A stretch of 60,000 bases of DNA. Source: Apostichopus japonicus. Its lineage: Eukaryota > Echinodermata > Holothuroidea > Aspidochirotida > Stichopodidae. The position numbers and the translations under genes are program-made. This document shows, piece by piece, positions 22,531 to 35,234 of this stretch (the stretch's first letter is position 1; every line of letters begins with the position of its first letter). Location: positions 8,248,213 to 8,308,212 of the forward strand of contig NC_092574.1 of the NCBI RefSeq assembly GCF_037975245.1, written 5' to 3'. The notes under the pieces are model-generated. The model ran no database searches. It worked only from the letters and a program-made list of their open reading frames with translations, and was not told where the DNA came from.

Positions 22531-25500
22531 TGAGTTAAAATGTTGAATTGGAAGCCACCCGACGTGAAAGTTGTAATCCATAAGCCCATACTTCCAGTGG
22601 TTCGTTACCGGTATGTATACAAGGAACGTATAGTATCGTTACACAGAATTACATATCTCTATATACGGCTGCTGTATTTACGGTTCTGTCGTTACTGAAT
22701 ACGCTGCGCCCTCTATTTCGAACAGTAAGCGGTCCGTTTGTGCGTGCGTGCACGGTCATACGTGATTACTATGAATGATGCAGTTTCATTGGCTTATACT
22801 TGATTGCACCTAACGTATACCAATACCACTTCAGAGTTTATACATTGTATGTAAATATAAGTCAATACTTTAAATCTCAATAACGAAACAAGTTACGGGG
22901 ATAGAAGATTGGACCAATGTGTTATAACAGCGATCGGCGACCCAGAAGCTTCCAATATATGACTAAGCCTCGACCGGTTTTCGAAACCATATAAATGCTG
23001 TCCCGCAGAACGTGATGGCAATTTAAGTCATGAAATATGTATTGGCCTATACTTAGAGGTCACGGGGTTGTATGGCCGTGTAGTACCTTTATAGGTGAAA
23101 GGATTTATTTCAACATATCAGATGAACAATGCGTAAGTAGATTTTTGTAATCTTTCAATTGAAAACAATAATAAATATTACTGCAATTTCACGGGCGCAG
23201 CTTCAATTGTGGCTCGCGGATTGGGCCAGAAATATCACTTTGGCACGCCAGAGCAATTTAGCGCCCTCCCGGTTATAGAAAACACTGTACCAAGCATAAA
23301 TCACAGTCTCGATTCGGGACAAGGGTGTGGTGAAGAAGAGAAGGTATGGTTGAAACTGGGTCACATTGACATGGTGCCGAAAGGGGAATAATTGTTATTT
23401 TTTTTTATCTGCAAAGTATCTCAAATATTCATGTAAGTTGTTTTTCCGTCGAAATCCAATTTCCATGAATCATATTTATGTTCTCTGTGTTACATCAAAC
23501 TGATATGGCAACAGCAGGGGTGTAAACTGTTTGGAGAAAGTTTAAATGAGAACAAGAAAGAATATTGGGTTAATCGGTTCAAGTGATTGGGCATGATTAG
23601 TTATATAGTACGTGTGACAATTCTATGTAGTTATTTTAACTGGACGGGGGTCTCAGTTGGGGGTGCCGACGAGATCCCAGTAATAACCTCTAGGCCGATA
23701 CCATCTAGTACTCTGACCTGCCCCAAAATGTAACTGAATGTACACATTTATGCCACATGAATAAACAGCTGCTGTTAGTATCTTCTAGCAAAATATGAGT
23801 TTGAATTTGAACCTATAACTATATACTTTAACTGCTTAGAGACGAGTTTTCACAGGAAAATCAGAGGAGCATAGAGAAAACAAAAGGGGATGGGATGGGA
23901 AGGTGGACAGGTGTTTCAGTGTGCAGGCCCGTAGGCAGGTCGCGGAACATAGGCCAATCACCCTCCCGTGCTGGCTACTGCACCGCCCCCCCCCCCCCAG
24001 ATCTGTGCCACTATCATGTGTACAAAAACTTCACACTGAGTTACATAAGTATTGTGCCACCTCCTTAAATTTTTGGTAACCCTACCCCTCAATAAATTGT
24101 TAGTGACCACTCTCCGACATAGAACTAGGGGTTAGGTGGATATTTCAACATTTCCCGTAAACTGTAAGGAGTGCACACGCGGGAAACGTGGCAAAATATG
24201 CCCAATATATATTTTGTTTAAGATTAATTAATTTTTAGTGCCATCATGTTGCAGAAGGGCCCTTTCCTTAGATACGACCGTGGATACTTACATGTATGTG
24301 TTGATCGTTACCTCCATGGTAAGAGAAGGTCAAACAGCTCAACAAATTAGTCTAAAGTCGTTTTTGACATTATGTGTATAAAACTATGTAGAGTTCTCAA
24401 CTAGCGCCACCATCTATATTTGAAACCTAGGTTTACATTTTATGACGGAATAATATGAAATAAAATTGTAACAAAAGGTAACATTTTCATAGAATCAATT
24501 CAAGTCAAACTCGAACCTCTGTTTCAAAGGTATTCTCATTTAATTGATTGAAAATGCAAACAGAATTTTATCCACATGCTATAATGCAACTATTCATATT
24601 TTACAGAATACACAGTGTGTGTAAATAGCCCATTCAAGCAATATTCGGATGCGTTTATATCAGCAATAGGGAATTTCTTTAACCGCATACAATCCAAAAT
24701 ACAATAGCGTTATAGCTGTTTTAATTACAATCAAACTATTGATATAAATTTGGAAAAACATCACCTATGTTGATCAATGCTTCTTGGTTGGTTAGCAATG
24801 TTTGTACAGTTCAAATGTAGTTTGGGTGAAGGAAACGGGTATTTATTACCCTAACCATGAGGGTTCATGGAATTCCATTTAAGCTTTACAAACACCTATA
24901 AAGTGGAGCTTTTAAGCCGGTTCAAACCATGATGTAATTAAACAATGAGCATGGTTTACATTCTTTCTCAGTTCTTCCATTTTGGTTTTTGTATGTTACA
25001 TGAGAAAGCACAAAGAGAAGAAATACATGGGGTGGGAATGGGGGGAGGGGGGTGAGGGTTGGTGGGAACAAAGTCACAAGGGCAACGTGGTGGAGGGAAA
25101 GAATGGAATGTGGATGAGAAGGCTTGAAAGACCATATAAAAGCTTATTAATCTAAGAAACCGTTTCAGTGTTTCGTTAAATTATTTGCCAAGTTAAACAT
25201 GTAAAGGTAAGGACGTTACAATGACATGAACCCTAGATGCACCCCGTGTACTAAGAACGGTGCGCTCCTCCCCCCCCCCCCCCCCTTTAACATATTCGGC
25301 TGTTACGAATATCCTAGGTTGGAGAATGCGTGGGATGTGTGGATGGTGAATTGATGGTTGGGGAAGGGTTGTGGCATATAAAGTATGAATTAATCTTGCA
25401 GGTCGACATTACACTATTTTTGTGACGATGATTAATTAACTTCCAATTAATTAATTAATTATGATCCGAATAAACATCCTACCTTAATTCTCGTTATAAG

Positions 25501-26325
25501 TAAAACTCGGTGCAAGCGTTTTTTATTTAATCAAATGACTTGTTCGCCAAACAGTCATGATGCCATAATGATGTCATGGTATCATAATTTATTTTTGTTT
25601 CTACGAAAATGTCAACATATCTCGAATTCAGTTTCAACATTTCTAGAAGATAAAAATATACTAAAAGAACGATGTTTATTTGTCCTGCACATCTATACAT
25701 GGTATATAAATCTCAAATCTGAATGCGTATCAGACGACATTAAACAGACTTTCTGATCATGTTCGATGTTAATGGAATTATAATAGGTAAACATAAACAT
25801 TAACACCTGTTGTACTTTCGTTACTAGGCAACTTCAAAAAACAACGAAAATTCGAAATCGTTCGACCTACATTTATTATGATGGTATATTGCAGATGAGA
25901 TAAATAATCAAAACAATTCTTAGAAAAATATTAATTCATACTCGAACAGAATATTCCAAGTTGAATTAAACCGTTCATGACAAATCCATGATTATAGGAG
26001 CAACCAAAATTGTTGTAACCATGGAGATAGCTAAAAACGTTAATTAGAATGAGTGGTAATCAATTATATGTGGATATTTTTGATGGTCATATTGATGAAG
26101 AGGCCTGAGTTAGCGTAAGTTCATACGAAAACCGTTTAGTATGGTGTATATGGTCTCTGTTGGGAAACAGGCATAGTTCGATATTCAGAAATTTGAATAT
26201 TCCAATTTTTGTCAGATTAATTGATTACAAAAGCTCATTTTAACTAATATGTAACAAATTATAGACAATGTTGAGGTTATATACTAGATGGCTAGTGGAA
26301 GGGTAAATGTATGTGTATGTAGTCC
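22531..26325. other. no gene seen
   Basis: AT-rich intergenic sequence with C-runs at 23986-23998 and 25270-25285. The text GCAGGCCCGTAGGCAGG just before the first run resembles a common dispersed repeat boundary, but I cannot delimit an element. Confidence 0.4.
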
Positions 26326-26326
26326 T

Positions 26327-26985
26327 ATGAATGTATGTATGTATGTATGTATGTATGTATGTATGTATGTATGTATGTATGTATGTATGTATGTATGTAT
26401 GTATGTATGTATGTATGTATGTATGTATGTATGTATGTATGTATGTATGTATGTATGTATGTATGTATGTATGTATGTATGTATGTATGTATGTATGTAT
26501 GTATGTATGTATGTATGTATGTATGTATGTATGTATGTATGTATGTATGTATGTATGTATGTATGTATGTATGTATGTATGTATGTATGTATGTATGTAT
26601 GTATGTATGTATGTATGTATGTATGTATGTATGTATGTATGTATGTATGTATGTATGTATGTATGTATGTATGTATGTATGTATGTATGTATGTATGTAT
26701 GTATGTATGTATGTATGTATGTATGTATGTATGTATGTATGTATGTATGTATGTATGTATGTATGTATGTATGTATGTATGTATGTATGTATGTATGTAT
26801 GTATGTATGTATGTATGTATGTATGTATGTATGTATGTATGCATGTATGTATGTATGTATGTATGTATGTATGTATGTATGTATGTATGTATGTATGTAT
26901 GTATGTATGTATGTATGTATATATGTATGTATGTATGTATGATTGTGTGTATGTACGTACGTATGTATGTATCTATGTTTGTATT
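26327..26985. repeat. (ATGT)n microsatellite, about 610 bp nearly perfect
   Basis: Roughly 150 consecutive ATGT units, with single interruptions at about 26842 and 26921 and decay after 26940. Because the unit is four bases, every frame is open in both directions. The long MYVC- and TYIH-type open frames are artefacts. Confidence 0.99.
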
Positions 26986-27154
26986 TATGTTTATATACTC
27001 TAATTCCGAGAATTCGTCATGTCGAAAAACGGTTTCATATTCAGACATTAACCTCAACACTTGGCTGAGTTTTATTCTCACAGTTGGCTTCGAACAGATG
27101 AATGCGAAGTCGTGAAGATGATCGATGCCATTTTGGATTTGACCTCGAAAGTCG

Positions 27155-27433
27155 TTATATGAGATATGAATTGATTAGTGATTTCCGCTTCAGGTTTGCT
27201 TCCATTACATCTGTCCAAAGGTCACGGACGGACCCCCTCACTGTGGGGCGGAAAATGCCTTTGAACACCTTCACACCTGTTTGCTTTAATTCGACTAAGG
27301 CGCTAAAACTGATTGGAAAAACAAGAATTCGGTTGGCTCTTTCCCTGTCGACTCGAGATGCATCGCACAGTGTCTTCTCGCCAGTTGCTACGGGCCACGA
27401 CTCATGCTTCCCGCCGATAAGTTTTAATCCTGA
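27155..27433 (-). other. unidentified exon-like open segment
   Basis: After a strong-looking acceptor (CTGGCCTCTCGCAG at 27434-27447) the minus strand stays open for 92 codons to a TAA. It reads SGLKLIGGKHESWPVATGEK, then DRERANRILVFPISFSALVE and GVKVFKGIFRPTVRGSV. The composition looks protein-like, and the block is GC-richer than its surroundings. The opposite strand is also open (27102-27461), so coding is not certain and the strand is my preference. I do not recognise the family. It could be a terminal exon of an unknown gene or a transposon relic. Confidence 0.35.
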
Positions 27434-28470
27434 CTGCGAGAGGCCAGAACAAACAGATTAACTTAACAGCTGACCAAAAGAACTCCCCCAGTCTTTTATC
27501 ACTGGGCTCCGGGAAAATATTTTGAACCCAAATAACCAAAATGAATTAACAAGATAAAACGACAACAATCTGGTACAAATTAAGTCAGTTTGAATCGTAA
27601 AGATAACAGGAACGATCATGTGGGCAAATATTGAACTATGGTCGTGGGAGTGTGCGGGCTGAAACGTTCCTTGATGAATCGGAAGTGATACAACGTAAAA
27701 GGAATGAAATTCCCATCGTTATATTATATATTCTTATATATTCGAATAGATCTTCGTGTGAGTTTCAGTCTCTTCTCTGTTCTCATTCCCTTGTTCTCGA
27801 TTTGTTGTTCCTTCTGTCTTTTGTAGTCTCGTTCTATCAAAATGTGCGATGTGTATGACGTCACTGTAGTTTGCGCGCGACTGTCGTCTGCCAACTTCAA
27901 ACCTACTTCTTGTTACGTCTGTTTTAATCTATGATATAGTGTATGGCATTATACTACTCAATTGTTATGGTTAAAGTTATTGCACTATCGTTGGAATAGT
28001 CCAACATGATAACCACCTCGTGCCACTCACATGTATGTCTGTTCACTACTCATATCTGCGTTTTGATACAATTTTCTCTTCTATATGTCTCCTGACGTAC
28101 CTTTCTGACGAATATGACTTGTATAATTAATGAAAATTTTAAGTAAGAAAATTGTCAGTGACGAAAATATAGCGTGACCATCAATGGCACCAAAAAGTTC
28201 AATCATTAAGGCGATAACATTTGTTCATGCCCAGCGTACTTTGCGGTATTACTGATTCACCGGGACAGGCTTTACACATGCGCAACAATAAATTGCAAAC
28301 ATATTGCCAGATAATGTAACCTACGTAGCCCACCATTAGTTCTCTCCATTTTCCCTCTTTAGCGACCCTACGTGACCATATTTTTATTTAGGACCTCCAC
28401 GTGGACATGGTATTGCTTTTGACCCCCTCCCCCTCCTCGCGATGACATCATTTCGGTACTATTTACGCTA

Positions 28471-28698
28471 TACAGTTAAAGCAAATTGAGGAGGATCGAA
28501 ATTTGAGGGCATCTCAGTTTTGGTGGTCGGATATGTTTTAAAATAATGGTCAAATGTCCAAGTTTCGGGAAAAGTTCCACTTGTAATGAGTCGGGCACAG
28601 AAACTATGCATGATGAACTCCGACGAAAATTCCTGGGACACTTTTAGTCCGTGGACGGAATATGGAACGGGGACGTCTGGACACCTTAAGCTTCCCAA
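28471..28698 (-). pseudogene. LINE reverse-transcriptase fragment (non-L1 style)
   Basis: The open frame contains LITSGTFPETW and then PSNFDPPQFALT. This matches the layout of RT regions in RTE/CR1-like elements (a SGxFPxxW block, a proline-rich gap, then PSNxRPxxLT). Only about 70 residues remain, and the usual Arg of the RPxSL motif is lost. No other RT blocks are visible on either side, so this is a short decayed relic. The match is by eye. Confidence 0.45.
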
Positions 28699-31600
28699 CC
28701 CGCGATGTTCTTCTACGGTAGGCTTTATATAGGTCTAGTGTTAGTCCAGGTGAAAGATACGTTAACCAATCATATGTGCAGTATTTCCTTTAGCGTAAAG
28801 CAGTACACTCAGTAATGAATAGGAAACAAAGATCGCCTAGAAATGGACTGACACAGCAGGATATATTGCAGTTAAACAATGTAGTAAGTTACGTACATCC
28901 GATTTTTTATTTCGAAGAGGTTACTCTGGGTTAGGCCGGGAAAGTGCAATGACATGAACGACTGCATATATAACTTGAATAATATAGCTAACTGCATAGC
29001 GTATATTCAGTTTAACAGCTTACAAAGACTACTTACATTTCGGTATAAGTGTCACGAGCGAAAATTCAGAGCCATTTTGTATAAGCATTTACAAGTTTGG
29101 GGGGGGGGGGCTGGAGTGGATAATTCGTAATAAAAGTATAAATGGTAAAATACATTAGGAAACCTACGGAGTTGTGAAATGCTTTTTCCTGCTCCCAGCC
29201 CTTACCCTCCCCTGAATCCCCTTCGCCTCCCTTCCTCTTCACCGGACGCAAAATATCGAATGCAAAAGTCGTTGCAAAATAGAAATATTAGCTGAACATC
29301 ACTTGGGCCATACCGATGAAACTCAAACCAAACACAGTCATATTTCACGTACTGTATATGGCTAATTTTATATACACTAGACAAGACACGTAACACTTGA
29401 GATTTAGGCTGTGACCTGCAAGAAAACTAGGCTCTCCCTCCTGCACGATCTTGATAAAATAGAAGACCAATTTTTTCTCCTTTTTCCTCAGCTCAAATGA
29501 AGTCTAGATGAAAACAATATCGGTTACCAAAGTCAGAATACCGCACCAGAGGGGGGTCCTTCTAAACTTTAAATGAATGGTACAAAACAAAAGGCGAGCT
29601 AAAGGAGCCGCTGATTGGCTAAGTTATGCTAACGGGTTCGTTAAAATTCCTGGACCGACTCAACGGCCTGGTTCAACAAGAAAATAATAATAAAACAAAT
29701 ACAAAAAAAAAGGAGGCATCCCTGCATAAATGTAGCTTCTTATTTAAATGTTCTTTCTGTTACTCTGCATGTGTGGTTCACATTGGGATCGTAATATGCT
29801 GTCAGAGCCCTCACCACCCACTCAGGAGCAGGGTTTAAGATTCCATCTTATATTCGATGCGACATGTTACATGCAGCCCGGTACAGACTGCCTGCAAACT
29901 TACAACCTGACAATACATTTAGTCAATGTTTTTCCAGCTGCGGGATTTTTTTCTTTCTTCGTCTTCTGAAGTTCATGAATTCTTAACCAAAATTGTTGGC
30001 ATGGAGACAATTTAGGCCCATATAGCAGTGATGGTATAACAGGCGATATTTAGATATATGGGTCTATGCCTATACATATACCATGTACCATGGAGATGCC
30101 ATCCGAACACTAGGATCGGTAACTCAAATTTCATGGGAATACTGAAAGGTTGTACACTCTGATGAGGCATGAGAAATATGTATATCACCGTAGTAGGTAT
30201 ATTCCACGTTCTGCTGACATATTTTCTTCCAGAAAGAAATCTCTAATTATTCAATATTTCAATCTCCTCACTTATTCACAGATGACACTTAATACTTGAA
30301 CAAAAAACAAAACAAAAGTTGCACCATTATGAAACTCTATAAATACAGAGAACGTCGATAGCTATGTTAATATTACAAATGTATCACATTTTCAAGAATA
30401 GATCAACAAGAAATGGTAAAGAAACGTTTTGATAGAATATATACCCGGATGACATCACAGACCACCCACTGTGATCCAGTTCAGCGAAAGAATCGAGGGT
30501 ATAGCCTGTCAAAATAGGTTAACATGCAATCATGGAAATAATAATACTAGAAAATAGAAATGTGATAAATAAATAAATAAATAGAAAAAAAATAGTAAAG
30601 TAATTACATAAAATGTAATGAAATAGGGGAGACGGCCAATCGCACTTCAGTTTTTCGCTAACCGGTTAACCGTACAAGAAACAATCTCTCAACAGTAACA
30701 CAATTAACCCGTTAACCGTCACAATGGAGCAGATTAACCCTCTCCTCTTCCCCTCTCCTTTCTCCGACCCACATGCGCCCCGCCGTACCCACCCCTCTCC
30801 CCTTCACCCACCCCTGTGGACGCCTATGACATTGTCTTTGCCCTATGTGTATATGCTGTCGCTGTGCATTATCCTAAACCAGAAATATAAAAGATGTGTG
30901 GAAAGTCAAGCCGCGACAGGCTCTGTAACACAAGAGGGGTAAAAAAAGTCCTTCCGAACAGATGTATTCACTTGTCAGGAACAAGAAAGTGTGACAGCCC
31001 CAACGAAAATTTATCTCACAGGTCGTAACCTAAAGGGAAATGACGCGCAAAGCTTCCGGCGGTGTGTGCAAACATCGCGGCCTCGAATTTCATCCCTAGT
31101 GAATGTATAGCACTCAGGTGTTCTCCTCCATAATAATATAGGCTAAAGTATAATCTCACGCCGGGGTGAATGTATAGAGCCCAGATTTTCGTATATGGTT
31201 GTGTGAAGGATTAATGAGGCGTAACGCACTTGGTAAATGTCTGCTACCGGATGGACATACACGAAGCCGGGCTAATCATTCTCTAAACGTAGCTACTTTT
31301 TTCCTTCTACGTTCTGGAAAGTCACCACCGTACGAGATTGTTGTCAAATACCTGATTGATTGGAATGTTTCCTATATGTACTCACTGAAGGTTTCCATGC
31401 AGAAAGCAACGTAAACATATTAGAGGATGAAACTTCCAAGAAAACTTGGTTTTGGATTAATCAACATTCTTAATGGATTTATACAATTCTTGTTGGAACG
31501 TTCACATTGAAAAAAAAAACGTTTTTTATTTTTTATACAAATTCTGAAGTTGGTTGGGAAGTTGGAAAAAGCGTAACAGGACATTATATCACAAAATATC

Positions 31601-32036
31601 AGTATTCAGTGGTTTGAATAAAACAACCCATCCTTACTAAGCGTGATTGGTTGGACACTTTTTTACTTTGTGCATGCTTTTTTTTTTTGACAAATAAACA
31701 ATTTCACAGGCCACTTCATGTTTGTGTTCTGTCAAATCCAGTCTCTGCCTGTACTTGGACACAGCGGTTTCTAGTTTATATCATGAATATGGGATATTTT
31801 CCGAAACTGGTCTTAGTTCGGGATTTTATGCGTATACGCGTTTTATGCGTGTTGAAGGCGTCTACATGGAAACTCATGGGATAGTGTTGTTGTCGTCTGC
31901 TGATTATAAAGTGAATACTTAATTGTGTCATCAAGCAACATCCTCATCATCACCATCATCATCATCAGAAGTAGTTACAAAGCAAACAAGGTCAAAGTAA
32001 GTTATTTTGTCTCTCGCTGATTCAGGATTTTATCTT
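28699..32036. other. no gene seen
   Basis: Intergenic sequence with a G12 run at 29099-29110. Short paired words at 30658-30720 (AACCGGTTAACCGT and AACCCGTTAACCGT) are the only structure noticed. Confidence 0.4.
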
Positions 32037-32256
32037 TAAAGGCCATCAGTAATGCCCCCAAATATGCTAGAATTGCTATTTTACCTGCCATTCTCTGAGA
32101 CTATGAACGGTAATTATCCACACTGAGACATGGAACATTATCTATGTTAATAAACCCTCAGAGGCTGCAGGGGAGTAAATCAAAGCCTCCAGGAAAGTAA
32201 AACGTATAGCATTTCAGTAGCATGCTAAAATTGGGGGCGAATACTGGTGTCCTTTA
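32037..32256. mobile_element. 220-bp MITE-like element with TTAAAGG ends
   Basis: The left end TAAAGGCCATCAGTAATGCC pairs with the inverse of the right end GGCGAATACTGGTGTCCTTTA. Inner words AAATATGCTAG and TAGCATGCTAAAATT extend the imperfect match to about 35 bp. It sits in a TTTAA context on both sides. No coding capacity. Confidence 0.6.
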
Positions 32257-32934
32257 ATATACTTAGCTGTATCGCATTCTCTATGTGAAAATGCTAAATG
32301 AACAAAAACGTATACATACATATGCATATATATAGCCTACACAGAATATGAACTAGTTTGTAAACCCCATGATATCGATAAAACAATAACCCGATAAAAC
32401 AATTACAAAATAATAAGAGGTGGGCGATTGGGCTTCAAGAAACAAAAACACTTGACTGTAAAGATCTAAACAAATTTGAAAAGAGCAAAGAAAGTTAAGG
32501 AACCATTGGTTAGAACTTAGAAACCGTTCATTTGCTTCGAATCCCCGATTCGAGCCTGTAATGTATGCATGTTCTTTAAAATGTGTTTATTTCCAAGTCT
32601 TTTTTTATTGAGTTGTTGATATACCTATAGTTATACTTTCTGAAAATAATCCTTTTGCGTGATAAACTACTCTGAATTATGTTCCCCAAAATGAGTACAG
32701 GATGGTCGCGAATTGATTGACCTTAGCCTTCCACTAATACACAAAAGTCATCTGCTAAAAGATATACCGTAATATATATATAAATAGCACATGTGCTATA
32801 TAGGCAACTATGCAGTGTATATAGCAACTTGTTGCAGTGCCTTTCATAATCAAATCGAACGCCTTATACGAGTGTGTATGTAGAGACCAGCCAGTGTTGG
32901 GGACAACTTCCCACGGTGTTAATACCACTCTATT

Positions 32935-33090
32935 TTGTACTCTCATATGATGCTTTGAAGCACTCATACTAGCAGTATGAACAGTTCCTAACCTTTGCCT
33001 TATGTTCATACTGCTCATACTGTCACATAAGTGATTTGAAGCATGGCATGAACGTACAGTATACTGTCTGCACAAAATTTCACAACTGGG
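32935..33090 (+). repeat. dispersed repeat, copy A
   Basis: It shares an ordered set of words with 42305-42465: ATGCTTTGAAGCACTC / ATGCTTCAAAGCACTC, AACAGTTCCTAACC, TGCTCATACTG, and ACAGTATACTGTCTGCACAAAA / ACAGTATAGACAAAA. Same orientation. Family unknown. Confidence 0.65.
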
Positions 33091-33576
33091 GGATTCACTA
33101 CTACATATGCGGCTTATTTATCCTGTCGGCGGTGTTAGTTTTAACTGCATACAGAAATATCTTGGGCACCTCGTTAATTTTATATAATAAATTGATCCTA
33201 ATTGGGGACAAATGTCAACTAGCTTACTGTGAGATGGGGAGTGTCTTGTACTGAGATGACATCCTATAAAGTGAACAATATCGCACTGGTCTCATAATCA
33301 TGAAGACAATTTTCAAAACCCCATTTTCATGATTTTGTGTTTTGAAGTGCTTTTAATACCATTTTGCCGAAAGTGAGTACGGCACTCCACGACTTGCATG
33401 TAAGACCATAGGATTATACACTGACTTGCTGCATGGTAATGAAATTAGTCAAGGCAAATTAATATTCTGAAACAAATCTGCAAAATAAGTGTCCATATTC
33501 CTCTGGTTGAGCCAATGTTAGCTTTACTGTTTGTTATCTACATGCTCAGTCCGCTCAAAATATAAACATATATACA

Positions 33577-33578
<2 letters not shown>

Positions 33579-33653
<75 letters not shown>
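33579..33653. repeat. (AT)n microsatellite
   Basis: About 70 bp of near-perfect TA dinucleotides. Confidence 0.98.
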
Positions 33654-33659
33654 TACTCC

Positions 33660-35029
33660 AAAGTTGTGAATTACACTCTTTAAATGACATTTATTCGTAT
33701 ACAGGTCAGCTTTGTTTAGACAAACCAGAAGTTTTAGAACCTGCATTATGACTTATTTTTGTTTACTGTTGTTGCTTCATCTCAGTTTTGCTCCCATTAA
33801 AGGGCAACACCGTTTGCCTGTAAATATGCTAGGAAGTCAGATAATGGTCACCCATGCTAAAACATCAACACGCATTTTATCTACCACTACAAAGGTAAAG
33901 TTATCCATATTTAATTGTTTATTTGTGATAATCCTCGGTGGCTGGGATTAATTTGAATAATCAAACCCTCTATATATAGAAATGTAATTTTGAGAACTTC
34001 TAGCAAGTTTTAGCATGATAAAAGTCTTGGGCCAACGGCACTGATGATCTTTAATAACATGAATTTGACATGTTATCAGTTGACTTTGTTTCTTTCCTGC
34101 AGCACAATATTGTTTATAATAAAATGAAAGTGGGAATTTATGAAAGCAAGAATTGATACATAATAACATATTTTAGATCTTTTAAACCGACTATCTTGAA
34201 ATCTGTTTCCGGAAGACGAGGAAGTGAAAACGGGCAATTAATTTGTAAAACACAATCGTGAATAAACAATTTCCAAACATTAATACAATTGATGGAAACT
34301 GAAACACAAAATTCTCTCTTAAAGATTTCACAGAAATAAGCAGAAAGTCACGTAGCCTTATATATACGCACAGTCAAAGCTGATTTACAACAATTGATAT
34401 GAATCAAGAATGAAATACCTTGAAGTTTAAGTTTCCTGGGGTTCACTCGGAGGAATATAGTTAATAGTGTATTATATAATAATAAAAATTTGTTGAACTT
34501 TTTCGATAAGCTCTTTTCGTTTCCAAGATATACACATTTGAAGTTTTGATAAACCTGGGGAAACTCATTAAATATGCGCAAACTATGACGTAGAGTGTTG
34601 CGCTCATCAACTTTGACTTTACTAAAAGTTTACTATACATGTGGAGAAATTGCATAAAAAAAACCGATGTACGGTCATTCTTGAAACGTTTTAAAACGTC
34701 ATATACAGGCTTTGAAGAGTGTCACAACTTCCGTGGGATAATACAAAATGGCACCCTCTAGCGCCCCCTCTGTTGCGACCCCGGGTTTTTCCTTTGGCCT
34801 TCAAAGCCGATAAAAATAAAATTTTAGATAGATTCAGGGAAGTAAACTCAAAGGACCAAAAGACTACTGAGAGGTTTCTGAAAGTTAACAAAATCGATAT
34901 ATTTACAATGATACGATCTCTACTGATTTGTACAAGGATTATTGGTACTAGAAATTTGGAATATTACAGACAGATTTTACAATATTATACGGCCGTTAAA
35001 TTTTTAAAAGATTTCTTAACTTATCTTAC
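33660..35029. other. no gene seen
   Basis: AT-rich. A short stretch at 33784-33845 (ATTAAAGGGCAACACC, AAATATGCTAGG) resembles one end of the TTAAAGG MITE family, but the other end was not found. No other feature. Confidence 0.35.
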
Positions 35030-35224
35030 GCGGCGCGTGCCGGCTCTCGGTTCCTTTCGTAGCTGTTCTGACCTCCTTGCGTCACCAACAACGATGTCGG
35101 GATTCTCCCTCGTAGGCTGGTATCTCGTGACTTGGTCAGGAGCAAAACCGTTCCCCGCTGGTCCAATTCGACTCAACGTTTGTATCCCAAGGATGGCTTC
35201 CTCCTGGGTGAACTCCGAAAAACT
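35030..35224 (-). other. unidentified exon-like segment with good donor
   Basis: The minus strand is open from 35233 to a consensus donor CGCCGC|GTAAGA at 35029. It encodes SEFTQEEAILGIQTLSRIGP, then RYQPTRENPDIVVGDARR and EPRAGTRR. The block is clearly GC-richer than the flanks. An in-frame TGA lies just upstream (35234-35236), so entry would have to be by splicing at the CAG around 35225, which lacks a strong pyrimidine tract. The overlapping upstream frame (GTDGGTGGLFVYKIGASF) is open for about 45 codons and suggests a frameshifted relic instead. I do not recognise the family. Confidence 0.3.
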
Positions 35225-35234
35225 CTGCCGAAGT

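Noticed and set aside
26284-27115. Long open frames on both strands (200-275 codons)
   Set aside because: They are produced by the ATGT microsatellite, whose unit contains no stop in any phase; not genes.
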